Source: WRGT01 sp964450405
GTDB taxonomy: Bacteria; Spirochaetota; UBA4802; UBA5550
Length of the DNA: 64,000 bases
Assembly (NCBI GenBank): GCA_964450405.1
Contig: CAYVCQ010000014.1
Location: 1-64,000, forward strand
Direction: 5' to 3'
The notes under the pieces are model-generated. The model saw nothing but the letters and a program-made list of their open reading frames with translations. It was not told where the DNA came from and searched no databases. A program made the translations under genes and the position numbers. This document shows positions 8,622 to 16,634 of the stretch, in pieces. Positions within the stretch are counted from its first letter, which is position 1. Each line of letters opens with the position of its first letter.

Positions 8622-8723
8622 TGTCATACCGGCTGCAGCATCGCGTAATGCCGGTATCGCACACAACCGGTTCTATGAGATTCCGGTATTTGCTAGCTCG
8701 GAAGACGCAAAACCGGAATGACA
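8622..8723. repeat. Dispersed CCGG-box palindromic repeat, copy 1
   Basis: About 102 bp with terminal inverted repeats TGTCATACCGG and CCGGAATGACA. The internal boxes TAATGCCGGTATC and GAGATTCCGGTATTTGC are shared with the copy at 42754-42858. It sits between def and fmt. A further short relative (TGTCAGCCAAATCCGGAATAACA) follows at 8740-8762. No coding capacity. Confidence 0.75.
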
Positions 8724-8806
8724 AGATCAAAACATATGATTGTCAGCCAAATCCGGAATAACAAAGATGTAAATTTTAAAATATAACGAAGTAACAAAGT
8801 GGTAAT

Positions 8807-9736
8807 ATGAAAGTAGGATTTTTTGGTACACCGGACATTGCTTCTCATGTTCTTAAGAGATTATGCCGGGAACATGATGTGGTTTTTCTCGTAGCGCCTG
8901 AGGACAAACGATGCGGTAGAAATTTAAAAGTACAGCATTGTTCATCGAAAGAACTTGCAGCATGTGAAGATATCCCGGTCCTCCAGCCGCAAACTCTTAA
9001 AGATCCGGAATTTCTGGAAGAACTGAAAACATATAACGCCGATATCTTCGTAGTTGTAGCATATGGAAAACTTATACCTCGCTCAATCTTTGATCTGCCA
9101 AACTTCGGAACTATAAATCTTCATCCTTCACTTCTGCCCAAATATCGCGGAGCAGCACCGGTTGAGTGGGCTTTGATCAACGGTGAACATGTAACCGGAG
9201 TAACGGTTCAGATGATTAATGAAAAGCTCGATGCGGGCGACATTGTGCTTCAGGAAAAAATTGAGCTCAGTGAGACTATCACATCCGGTGAACTCTATGA
9301 GCTTGTGATGCCCATCGGCGAGGAACTTGTTCTTAAATCGATGGAACTCCTCGCAAAAGGAAGAGACATGCTGATACCTCAGGATCATAGTAAGGCAACT
9401 CACTGTGCCAAGATAGATAGAGATACAGCGCGGATATTGTGGAGTAAAAGTTCACCGGAAATACATAATCTTGTGCGAGGTTTAAATCCTAAACCTGCGG
9501 CATGGACATCCTTTAGAGGAATGAATATAAAAATATGGAAAACAATACCCTTTGCTGATGAGGAGATTAAACTTCAGCCTGGCGAGATTATGAAATATCA
9601 TAAAAAACATCTTCTTACAGGTACCGGCAGCGGCATACTTGAAATTCTGGAAATTCAGCCTGAAAACAAAAAGCGGATGGATGGACTTGCTTTTATTAAT
9701 GGCTACAGACTGGCGGAAAATGAGAAATTTGAGTAA
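8807..9736 (+). CDS. fmt: Methionyl-tRNA formyltransferase
   Basis: A 309-residue enzyme that formylates initiator Met-tRNA using 10-formyl-tetrahydrofolate. The N-terminal formyltransferase domain (about 1-205) begins MKVGFFGTPDIA and carries the active-site block INLHPSLLPKYRGAAPVEWA (Asn/His pair) and the LDAGDI aspartate; the C-terminal OB-like domain (about 210-309) matches the family and binds tRNA. Length is normal. No strong ribosome site precedes the ATG. The HNH-protein gene follows after 3 bases. Functional partner of the deformylase upstream. Confidence 0.95.
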   Translation: MKVGFFGTPDIASHVLKRLCREHDVVFLVAPEDKRCGRNLKVQHCSSKELAACEDIPVLQPQTLKDPEFLEELKTYNADIFVVVAYGKLIPRSIFDLPNFGTINLHPSLLPKYRGAAPVEWALINGEHVTGVTVQMINEKLDAGDIVLQEKIELSETITSGELYELVMPIGEELVLKSMELLAKGRDMLIPQDHSKATHCAKIDRDTARILWSKSSPEIHNLVRGLNPKPAAWTSFRGMNIKIWKTIPFADEEIKLQPGEIMKYHKKHLLTGTGSGILEILEIQPENKKRMDGLAFINGYRLAENEKFE

Positions 9737-9739
9737 AAA

Positions 9740-10090
9740 ATGGGATATAAAGATAGAGATATAAACAGAAAAAAGGAGAGAAGGGGGAGTCTTCGGCAAT
9801 CAATGATATCCTCCGATGCTGATGATCTGCTTAACCGGGAAAAAAGCAAAGCTAGAGAGCTCAGGGAATCATCATGGTGGAAATCCAGGATTTCAACAGG
9901 ACAATGCTATTATTGCGGAGGGATTTTTAAACCCTCTGAACTGACTATGGATCACAAAATCCCGCTTTCAAGGGGCGGTTTATCTGAAAAGATGAATATT
10001 GTGCCTGCCTGCAAAGAATGTAACAACAAAAAGAAGTATATGATCCCCACAGAATGGGAAGAATATATGAATAAATTAAAAAATCTTTAA
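9740..10090 (+). CDS. HNH endonuclease-fold protein
   Basis: A 116-residue basic protein with a single HNH domain (about 54-104): CYYCGG gives the first zinc CxxC, TMDHKIPLSRGG the catalytic DH, NIVPACKECNNKK the Asn and the second CxxC. The N-terminal 50 residues are charged and probably helical. Small stand-alone HNH proteins like this occur in many bacterial chromosomes outside restriction systems; the target is unknown. It starts 3 bases after the fmt stop and is likely co-transcribed with it. No intein, intron or phage genes surround it, so it need not be mobile. Confidence 0.8.
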   Translation: MGYKDRDINRKKERRGSLRQSMISSDADDLLNREKSKARELRESSWWKSRISTGQCYYCGGIFKPSELTMDHKIPLSRGGLSEKMNIVPACKECNNKKKYMIPTEWEEYMNKLKNL

Positions 10091-10211
10091 TAAATATTAT
10101 TTTTTTTATTGTAAAAGATTTTTAACCGATTATATAATAACGTGAACTATTAATTTGCGGTTCCAAAAACTACGTTTTTGAAAACGCAGTGAGCCCTGCG
10201 GGGCATATTAA

Positions 10212-10286
10212 GGGGCTAATGCCCGAGCGAACACGATGTTCGCCTGCCAGCAGCGACAGGATGTCGAGATAATGCTGGCCTTAGAC
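10212..10286 (+). repeat. Dispersed repeat family B, copy 1
   Basis: A GC-rich block of about 75 bases containing the perfect inverted repeat GCGAACA-CGA-TGTTCGC and the string AGGATGTCGAGATAATGC. The complement of 17806-17878 carries the same ordered blocks (GGGGCTA, GCGAACAC..GTTCGCCTGC, AGGATGTCGGGATAATGC, GGCC..TAGAC-like end). It lies in the leader of the cyclic-nucleotide-binding-like gene, and an additional CCCTGCGGGG palindrome is present on both sides (10193 and 10337). Confidence 0.7.
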
Positions 10287-10369
10287 CCAGTAAGATTGGT
10301 TTATGGGGATGCCATAATTACACGGGCGCACATCGTCCCCTGCGGGGAACTTTATTCCGGGAGAGCAGA

Positions 10370-12832
10370 ATGCCTGATAACAGAATCTTAAAAAAAGGTG
10401 AAGTACTTTTTCTTCAAGGTGAAAACCCTATAAAACTGTATATGCTTCAGGAGGGGGAGATTGAGATATTATCAACACCTGATGAATTTCTTGGCCTGGA
10501 CAGTGACATTATAATAGATAAATCTGTTAGAGTCTGCAGCATTAAAGGTAAATCAATGCTTTTAGGTTTTTCAGGTAACCTTGTTTCTCAATACGGCAAA
10601 TCAGCCAGGGCAGTTGTTGACTCTGAGATTGTTGAGTATCCTCTGGCTTCAGGCGGATTTAAGGGTGTTGCTGCACGGGATATTAATGGTTCAATAAATA
10701 TGCTCAGGCAGATTTTCAATATTTATATGCTCTCTCAGACTCAGCTTAAAAAAGCGCTGAGTCTTTATACACGTTTTAGTCAGATCGACGACAATCTTCT
10801 TTTGTTATATAATAATATCTCTTCAGGTAACGGTCCTGAAATATTCAATAAAAAGAGTGAAGATCTCTCCTCAATATTCAGTTTTAGTAAAGGTAAAATA
10901 CCGGATACTGTAGCTGCGGATTTTCTGCTGGAGGACAAAAGCCCTTTCTTAAAAAAATCCTATTCAGACAAAATGATAAAAGAAGTTATCGGAAGTGATT
11001 ATGTCGAACTGATAAAAAAGCTTCTTAAACTCGATCCGCAGATTATGGCGGGAATTATTAAGAGTGACCCGGAAATTCCCGTTTCGATTTTTTCATCTAT
11101 TGCAACTGCAATTAATGGAGTCCTTGATAATGTCCATGATGTGAATGATAAAGTTATCCAGAAAGCTAAAGTTCTATTCGGAGTTTCAGAGAGCTGGGCC
11201 GGATATTTTTCCAAGATGAACGGAATAAAAGACTGGAGCTCTAGCGGCCGTATAACTTCAGATTTTTTCAGCAACATGATGAAAATAAATTCAAAACTCG
11301 ATATGATGTATCTGGAGTTGACTGGAAAACGACTGGCATCATTTCCAGGTTACACTGCATTATCAAATGCTGCAAGTTCTGCAGATTTTAAGACCGAAGA
11401 GAAAATACCCGCTGCAGAAGTGAGATCTGCTGATGTGAAAAGTGATATCTCTGCGCCTACACTTATAAGTACCGGGCTGCAGAAGTCGATCTTCCAGATA
11501 TTTGAATTTTCCATGATAGAAAAAGAGTTTCAGAATAAGATGCTGAAGCTTCTTAACGATTATAAAACTATAAGCAGCTCTGCCAGTGCAGAATCCGATG
11601 CAAGAAAACTGAGAAGACATATAGCTCAGCTCTATTGGGAACTCTATCAGCAGGTTTTTGTCAGATCGAAAATCGAGTCTTCTGTTCCGAAGGCTGCAAA
11701 GCTTATGCTCACCTTCGGTTTTCTTGATGATCAGCTTCTGGTGCCGGAGCATCTTGTTGAATTGAATGACCTGGCAAGAATCAGGGAGAGGGAGACTGAG
11801 ATTCCGGTGCTTCTTGAATATGAGTTTCTCTCTAAAATTTATGCAGGTCAGGAAGAGCCGAGTATTACAGAGATGGGTCTGACATACGATGCTTATCTCC
11901 GTGAAATGGATAAAACCACCAGAAAAGGTAAAGATGGCCAGGCCGCCGGAGGAGACAGCCGTGATGTAAACATCCAGAAAACTCTACATGAAATTGCGCA
12001 GAGATTGAAGACCACAGCCGCTGTATGTTCCGGTTCAACGGTTACTGCATTCCCGATTCTTACATCCGAAATTGCCAGAGGCAGCCTTAAGGATATGTAT
12101 GTTTCAAAAAGCAAACTGGAAGGTTTAGTTAAAAAACTGATTGATATTGATTATTCTGTTTTCTACAGAGAGACGGTATTAAAGCTCGATTCACAAAGAG
12201 AGATTATTCAGGAGGAGATTCTTCCATATTTTGTTCTTGTTCCGATATTCGGTAAAAAAACGCTTCTGTGGCAGGAAATAACAGGAAATAATAAAAGATC
12301 TCTAGGCCGATTTATGGTTCCGATTTTTTTTAACGGCAATTTTGAAAAGAGTCTTATGCATTCATTCGCCTGTTTCAGATGGGAACTTACGAAAAACATT
12401 AAAGGTCCCATGTGGGCTGATCCCATTGAGGGCGGTGTTACCGGTGAGTATTTTGATTATGTAAATAATTTTAAAAAGAATTCAAAACTCTCACCGGAGA
12501 TGAAAGAGAAAATTAATTTAAAGTTTAAAAGTCTTAGAACAAATAGAGACAGATTTGCAGATGACTATATGCTGTGGGTTGAGTATGAGCGGGAAGGTAT
12601 GATGAAGCTTAATACTGTTGTAAGAGATATGTTTTTTAAACATATTCCCTTTAAAAAGGAAGTAAGAGAATCTCTTGAGAATATGCCGGCTTACACTAAG
12701 TCTGCGCAAAAATACAAGAATATTCAAAATAGGGAATTTGCAGCATATGAAAGAAGATTTAAAAAATACCAGGACGCCTCCGGTGCATATCCAAAGGAGA
12801 TCCAGACTTTTTTTGAATTTTTAAAAATGTAG
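10370..12832 (+). CDS. Large protein with N-terminal cyclic nucleotide-binding-like domain
   Basis: An 820-residue soluble protein. Residues about 1-115 match the start of a cNMP-binding (Crp/PKA regulatory) jelly-roll: ILKKGEVLFLQGENPIKLYM then LQEGEIEIL, a typical beta1-beta3 pattern. The phosphate-binding cassette is not clearly canonical, so ligand binding is uncertain. The remaining 700 residues have no domain I can name; they are predominantly helical, with an acidic/Ser-rich linker near 330-370. Similar very long proteins with a CNB start occur in Leptospira-type spirochaetes. It starts at ATG 10370 after GGGAGAGCAG. No HTH or catalytic domain is visible. It is followed 85 bases later by a lipoprotein gene. 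Confidence 0.6.
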   Translation: MPDNRILKKGEVLFLQGENPIKLYMLQEGEIEILSTPDEFLGLDSDIIIDKSVRVCSIKGKSMLLGFSGNLVSQYGKSARAVVDSEIVEYPLASGGFKGVAARDINGSINMLRQIFNIYMLSQTQLKKALSLYTRFSQIDDNLLLLYNNISSGNGPEIFNKKSEDLSSIFSFSKGKIPDTVAADFLLEDKSPFLKKSYSDKMIKEVIGSDYVELIKKLLKLDPQIMAGIIKSDPEIPVSIFSSIATAINGVLDNVHDVNDKVIQKAKVLFGVSESWAGYFSKMNGIKDWSSSGRITSDFFSNMMKINSKLDMMYLELTGKRLASFPGYTALSNAASSADFKTEEKIPAAEVRSADVKSDISAPTLISTGLQKSIFQIFEFSMIEKEFQNKMLKLLNDYKTISSSASAESDARKLRRHIAQLYWELYQQVFVRSKIESSVPKAAKLMLTFGFLDDQLLVPEHLVELNDLARIRERETEIPVLLEYEFLSKIYAGQEEPSITEMGLTYDAYLREMDKTTRKGKDGQAAGGDSRDVNIQKTLHEIAQRLKTTAAVCSGSTVTAFPILTSEIARGSLKDMYVSKSKLEGLVKKLIDIDYSVFYRETVLKLDSQREIIQEEILPYFVLVPIFGKKTLLWQEITGNNKRSLGRFMVPIFFNGNFEKSLMHSFACFRWELTKNIKGPMWADPIEGGVTGEYFDYVNNFKKNSKLSPEMKEKINLKFKSLRTNRDRFADDYMLWVEYEREGMMKLNTVVRDMFFKHIPFKKEVRESLENMPAYTKSAQKYKNIQNREFAAYERRFKKYQDASGAYPKEIQTFFEFLKM

Positions 12833-12917
12833 ATTGTTGATTATTCCCTCTCCTTTGACAGGAGGGGTTAAGACGGTCCATGAAGGACAGTTGAAAATAG
12901 AATCAGAGGATACTAAT

Positions 12918-13586
12918 ATGAGTTTACACCAGAAATTTCTTAAAAAATTACCTGCAGCACTTCTTTTTTTAATACTGATAAATGCTGCAGCATGTGCATC
13001 TGGGCAGGGTTCGGAAAAAGGCAACAGCAAAACTATATTTAAAGATAACGGCACCAAAAATGTTGTGAAGACCAGTAATGTTAAAAAATATAGCGAGATG
13101 CTGGTTGATATAAAGAGTTACTCCACAAATGGAAGTGTTTATCAGAATAAATATGAAAAGCAGATTCTCTCTATGACGGGAGATATAATTGAAGGGCAGG
13201 ATCTTGATGTAAATAAAGGGAGTGTGGGATTTTATTTTGATAAAAAATCAGCACGGACCGACAGGCTTTTCCTTGGTGTTGATATAAATATAGTAAGAGA
13301 GGGTACACTTGATTACGGCAGGTTTTCTGTTAAGGTTATAAAGGAAAATGTAGGCGGCATCGTTGATTTGATGCACAAATATCAGGTCATTCTGAATGAG
13401 AATGAAATAGTGGGAATAGTGATAGGATTCAAATGGATTGAGAACGGCAGCTCCCAGCAGGTTAATATCTGGATAAAAAAAGAGGATCTTCAGCTATTCT
13501 ATGACGGGAAGCTTACTCTAAATGATATGTATCAGAGAAGTACAATAACCAATACGTTTGGTAAAATTATACTCCTCCCAATATAG
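12918..13586 (+). CDS. Putative lipoprotein of unknown function
   Basis: 222 residues with an N-terminal hydrophobic signal (about 8-25) ending NAAAC, so Cys26 could be lipidated under the relaxed spirochaetal lipobox; the following SGQGSEKGNSK stretch is a typical flexible tether. The rest is beta-rich and unrecognised. ATG 12918 is preferred, since GAGGAT lies 8 bases upstream and gives a proper signal peptide; an upstream in-frame start at 12834 would run through a C-rich hairpin at 12845-12867. The 3' end overlaps convergent hisC by 20 bases. Probably an envelope lipoprotein. Confidence 0.65.
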   Translation: MSLHQKFLKKLPAALLFLILINAAACASGQGSEKGNSKTIFKDNGTKNVVKTSNVKKYSEMLVDIKSYSTNGSVYQNKYEKQILSMTGDIIEGQDLDVNKGSVGFYFDKKSARTDRLFLGVDINIVREGTLDYGRFSVKVIKENVGGIVDLMHKYQVILNENEIVGIVIGFKWIENGSSQQVNIWIKKEDLQLFYDGKLTLNDMYQRSTITNTFGKIILLPI

Positions 13587-14622
13587 ATTCAATCTCCGAG
13601 CATGTTTTTTTGATCTCCATCATTGTCCCTATACTAATCCTGACATATTCGGATTGTATGGGGCCTTTGAAGTATCTCACAAGAATTTTCTGCTCTTTCA
13701 GTTTTTCATAAAGATCCAGCGGGGAGATTTTCGGATGACGGGTAAATATAAAATTTGCCTTTGACGGGACTATCTCAAAACCGATTCCGCTTAACCGCTC
13801 CTCCAGATACTCTTTATTGCTTCTAAGCATCCCCAGATTGTAATTGAAACTTTTTGTATCGTTAAGCGCCGCTGCTGCTCCGGCAAGAGCAAGAGTATCA
13901 ACATTATATGAATCTTTAAGTTTAAACAGACCTTTTATAATATCCTCATGTGCTATTGCAAGACCTACACGGAGACCGGCAAGTGAATACGATTTAGAAA
14001 ATGAACGTGTAATTATAACATTGTCGAATTCCTTTATCAGATCGATTGATGATCCGCCGTAAAAATCAATATATGCCTCATCTACAACAAGAAGGCCTTT
14101 GTATGATTTAATAAATTCTCGTATTTTATCTTTTCCGGTAAAAGTCCCCGTGGGGTTGTTGGGATTGGCAATTATTACCATATCGTACCACTTGGCAAGA
14201 AACTTATTCAGGTCAAGTGAAAGGTCCTGGCCGAGATTTATTTTATCATATTTTATTCCGCTTGCCTGGGCGAGTGTATCGTAAAGAGAATATGAAGGAT
14301 AGGGGAAGGCGGCAATCCCGTCACTTTCAATAAATCCGCGGAAAAGAAGAGTAAAAATCTCATCTGAGCCATTACCGACAAAGACATTCTCAGGTTTAAT
14401 TCCGTTCTGGTCGGCAAAAATTTCCCTGACATTTATAGCCTTTGAGTCGGGGTATCTTTTCAAACCTCCGTTCAGGTTTCCGGCAATGGCCTTCATGACG
14501 CTGTCAAAAGGGGGGAAGGGATTCTCATTTGTATTGAGTTTAATATATTCATCAATATCCATAGGCTGTTCGCCGGAGATGTATTCATTCATGCTCGTAA
14601 GAGTTTTATTCCAGTATTTCAT
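13567..14622 (-). CDS. hisC: Histidinol-phosphate aminotransferase
   Basis: A 351-residue fold-type I PLP aminotransferase converting imidazole acetol-phosphate to histidinol phosphate. It shows KLNTNENPFPP near the N terminus, ANPNNPTGT (152-160), DEAYIDF (181-187) and the PLP lysine in SFSKSYSLAGLRVG (Lys210), then VRISIGT near the C terminus with the carboxylate-binding Arg. Length is normal. ATG 14622 has GGAG 6 bases upstream. It lies 18 bases downstream of pyrD and is probably co-transcribed; no other his genes are nearby. HisC-like enzymes can also act on tyrosine or phenylalanine, so a broader specificity is possible. Confidence 0.9.
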   Translation of the reverse strand: MKYWNKTLTSMNEYISGEQPMDIDEYIKLNTNENPFPPFDSVMKAIAGNLNGGLKRYPDSKAINVREIFADQNGIKPENVFVGNGSDEIFTLLFRGFIESDGIAAFPYPSYSLYDTLAQASGIKYDKINLGQDLSLDLNKFLAKWYDMVIIANPNNPTGTFTGKDKIREFIKSYKGLLVVDEAYIDFYGGSSIDLIKEFDNVIITRSFSKSYSLAGLRVGLAIAHEDIIKGLFKLKDSYNVDTLALAGAAAALNDTKSFNYNLGMLRSNKEYLEERLSGIGFEIVPSKANFIFTRHPKISPLDLYEKLKEQKILVRYFKGPIQSEYVRISIGTMMEIKKTCSEIESILGGV

Positions 14623-14640
14623 TTCAGCTCCGGTTTATTT

Positions 14641-15549
14641 TTATCTGTGTGCAGCGCCTATAAGGTCATGGATCGATGAGAAGGATTCTTCGGCAAGGTA
14701 TTTTTCAAGTTCATATACCAGTTTTTCAGAAACAGCAGGTTCGATCATATTTGCAGTTCCTATAGAGACAGCGGAAGCCCCGGCCATCATGAACTCTATT
14801 ACATCCTCAATGTTGCTTATGCCGCCCATTCCGATAATCGGTATCTTAACCTTGTTATAGATCTGGTAAACAATTCTTACTGCAACGGGCATTATTGCTG
14901 GTCCGCTAAGTCCGGCGACCTTATTTGTAAAGTGCGGTTTCCGTTTCTTTATATCGATCTTCATTCCAAGGAGAGTGTTCACTGCAGATACAGCATCTGC
15001 TCCTATCTCTTCGGCTCTCACTGCAAATTGGGTAATATCGGTTACATTTGGTGAGAGTTTTACGATAAGTGCACATTTAGTTACAGCACGGGCTTTCTCA
15101 ACAAGATCTGTAAATATTTCGAGATTAGTTCCAAAGGCCATCCCGCCATGTTTTACATTGGGGCACGATACATTAAGTTCCAAGGCATCGATGCCATTTG
15201 TTTCTGAAAGCACTCTGCAGAGTTCAATATTCTCTTCAACAGAATGTCCGGCGATATTCGGAATGGCCGTAACACCGTTTTTTATAAGAAAAGGGAGCTT
15301 TTTATCAATAAATTCAGCCAGTCCTACATTTTCAAGACCTATCGAGTTAAGTACGCCCGATGGAGTCTCCATGATTCTGTTTCCTGGATTTCCTCTTCTT
15401 GGTTCAACGGATAAACCCTTAGTGAAAACGGCTCCTATTTTTGATATATCTATAAATTGTGAAAGCTCTTCACCATAACCTGCCGTTCCTGAAGCTACGG
15501 TTACAGGATTTTTAAGTGTAAGATTTCCTATTTTTATTCCGGTATTCAA
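14641..15549 (-). CDS. pyrD: Dihydroorotate dehydrogenase, class 1B type catalytic subunit
   Basis: A 302-residue TIM-barrel flavoprotein oxidising dihydroorotate to orotate in pyrimidine synthesis. It starts GIKIGNLTLKNPVTVASGTA, has NSIGLENVG for substrate binding and ELNVSCPNVKHGG with catalytic Cys129, which marks class 1 (class 2 uses Ser), and ends with GMGGI and GTANM FMN-phosphate loops. The PyrK electron-transfer subunit expected for class 1B is not in the window. The start is TTG at 15549, preceded by CAGGAGA. First gene of a pyrD-hisC transcription unit. Confidence 0.93.
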   Translation of the reverse strand: MNTGIKIGNLTLKNPVTVASGTAGYGEELSQFIDISKIGAVFTKGLSVEPRRGNPGNRIMETPSGVLNSIGLENVGLAEFIDKKLPFLIKNGVTAIPNIAGHSVEENIELCRVLSETNGIDALELNVSCPNVKHGGMAFGTNLEIFTDLVEKARAVTKCALIVKLSPNVTDITQFAVRAEEIGADAVSAVNTLLGMKIDIKKRKPHFTNKVAGLSGPAIMPVAVRIVYQIYNKVKIPIIGMGGISNIEDVIEFMMAGASAVSIGTANMIEPAVSEKLVYELEKYLAEESFSSIHDLIGAAHR

Positions 15550-15933
15550 AGTGAGTCTCCTGAGGTTTTTTTCTTTAAAAATATTAAAGCAGGGATGGAG
15601 TCAATTAAATAATTGATGTTTTTTGCAAATATTTTGGTTAAATTTTTGTTTGACACATTACCGTGATATTGTTTTTTTATTCAAAAAGCACACCGGTAAC
15701 AAGAAGTTGAGTTTAAAAGATTTTTAGACTAAGTGAACCGGATTTTAATTTTGAACGGATTGAGTGATAGAACGAAATCCCCCCATTGAGCCGAAGTTCA
15801 ATACTCCCTTTGTTAAAAGGGGAGGCAGATAGAAAGGGGAATATTTTAAAAATTCAACAGGTTCTGATTACTCAATATTTTAACAGGGTCTTAGGGGCGG
15901 CGGTCCCTTTTAAAAAACCCCGCAGGGGAGTTA
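15550..15933. other. Divergent intergenic region with C-rich repeats
   Basis: Separates pyrD (minus) from the HAD gene (plus). Bases 15779-15835 hold a C-rich/G-rich imperfect palindrome (ATCCCCCC ... AAAAGGGGAGG ... AAAGGGGA), and 15882-15930 is a copy of a repeat also found at 37318-37364. No gene is present. Confidence 0.55.
15882..15930. repeat. Dispersed repeat family C, copy 1
   Basis: ACAGGGTCTTAGGGGCGG, then a C/T-rich spacer, a TTTTAAAAAA run and CCCCGCAGGGG. The same order occurs at 37318-37364 beyond ilvC. Here the G-rich end (GGGGAG) lies 5-10 bases before the ATG of the HAD gene and would act as its ribosome binding site. Confidence 0.65.
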
Positions 15934-16620
15934 ATGGAAAACGGAGTTTTTCTTGCATTTGATATAGACGGCACTATTTATGATGCCGGAGATATCATTG
16001 AAGGGTCTTTCAGGCGTGCAATTGAAAGTCTTATAAAAGAGGGGATTATTGATTCGCTCCGCATACCTACAAGAGAGGAGATTACTGCAACATTGGGATA
16101 CCCGCTTGACGAAATTACTATGATGCTTTTTCCGTCACTTGAAGAGTATAAGAGAAGTGAACTCTCTCAAAAATGGACGATTAATCTTGTGGAGATGATT
16201 AAATTAAAAAAAGGGACTCTCATTGACGGTGTTGCAGAGACCATTAAGAAGTTAAATTCAATGAAGTACAATATGCTTGTTGCATCAAACGGCGCGCGTG
16301 ATTATGTTGAGGCTATACTGGAGACGTATAATTTAAAAAAATTTTTCTCTGAGCCGTTTCTTTATGCAGAGGGCGAAATTAAAAATAAAACTGACATTAT
16401 CAGTATGTATCATAAACTCAATCCAGGTAGAGAACTGGTAATGATCGGCGACAGATATACTGATCTTGCAGCAGCAAAGGAAAACGGAATCCCTTTTATC
16501 GGCTGTGCATTCGGACATACCGGAACTGATGAGATAGAGGGTGAGAAATATATAGTAGATGATTTCAGGTCAATTCCTGGAATGCTGAAAAAAATAAAAG
16601 ATGACAAACTGATGATTTGA
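15934..16620 (+). CDS. HAD-family phosphatase
   Basis: A 228-residue HAD hydrolase. Motif I is FDIDGTIYD (about 9-17), motif II VASNG, motif III lysine within GEIKNKTD, and motif IV VMIGDRYTDLAAAKENGI. The helical cap (about 20-90) places it with phosphoglycolate phosphatase-like enzymes; the physiological substrate is unknown. ATG 15934 follows GGGGAG supplied by the adjacent repeat. It is followed within 15 bases by the degenerate RsgA homologue and probably forms an operon with it. It is not a close duplicate of the HAD gene at 6668; only the motifs are shared. Confidence 0.8.
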   Translation: MENGVFLAFDIDGTIYDAGDIIEGSFRRAIESLIKEGIIDSLRIPTREEITATLGYPLDEITMMLFPSLEEYKRSELSQKWTINLVEMIKLKKGTLIDGVAETIKKLNSMKYNMLVASNGARDYVEAILETYNLKKFFSEPFLYAEGEIKNKTDIISMYHKLNPGRELVMIGDRYTDLAAAKENGIPFIGCAFGHTGTDEIEGEKYIVDDFRSIPGMLKKIKDDKLMI

Positions 16621-16634
16621 CAGGAGATATTAAA

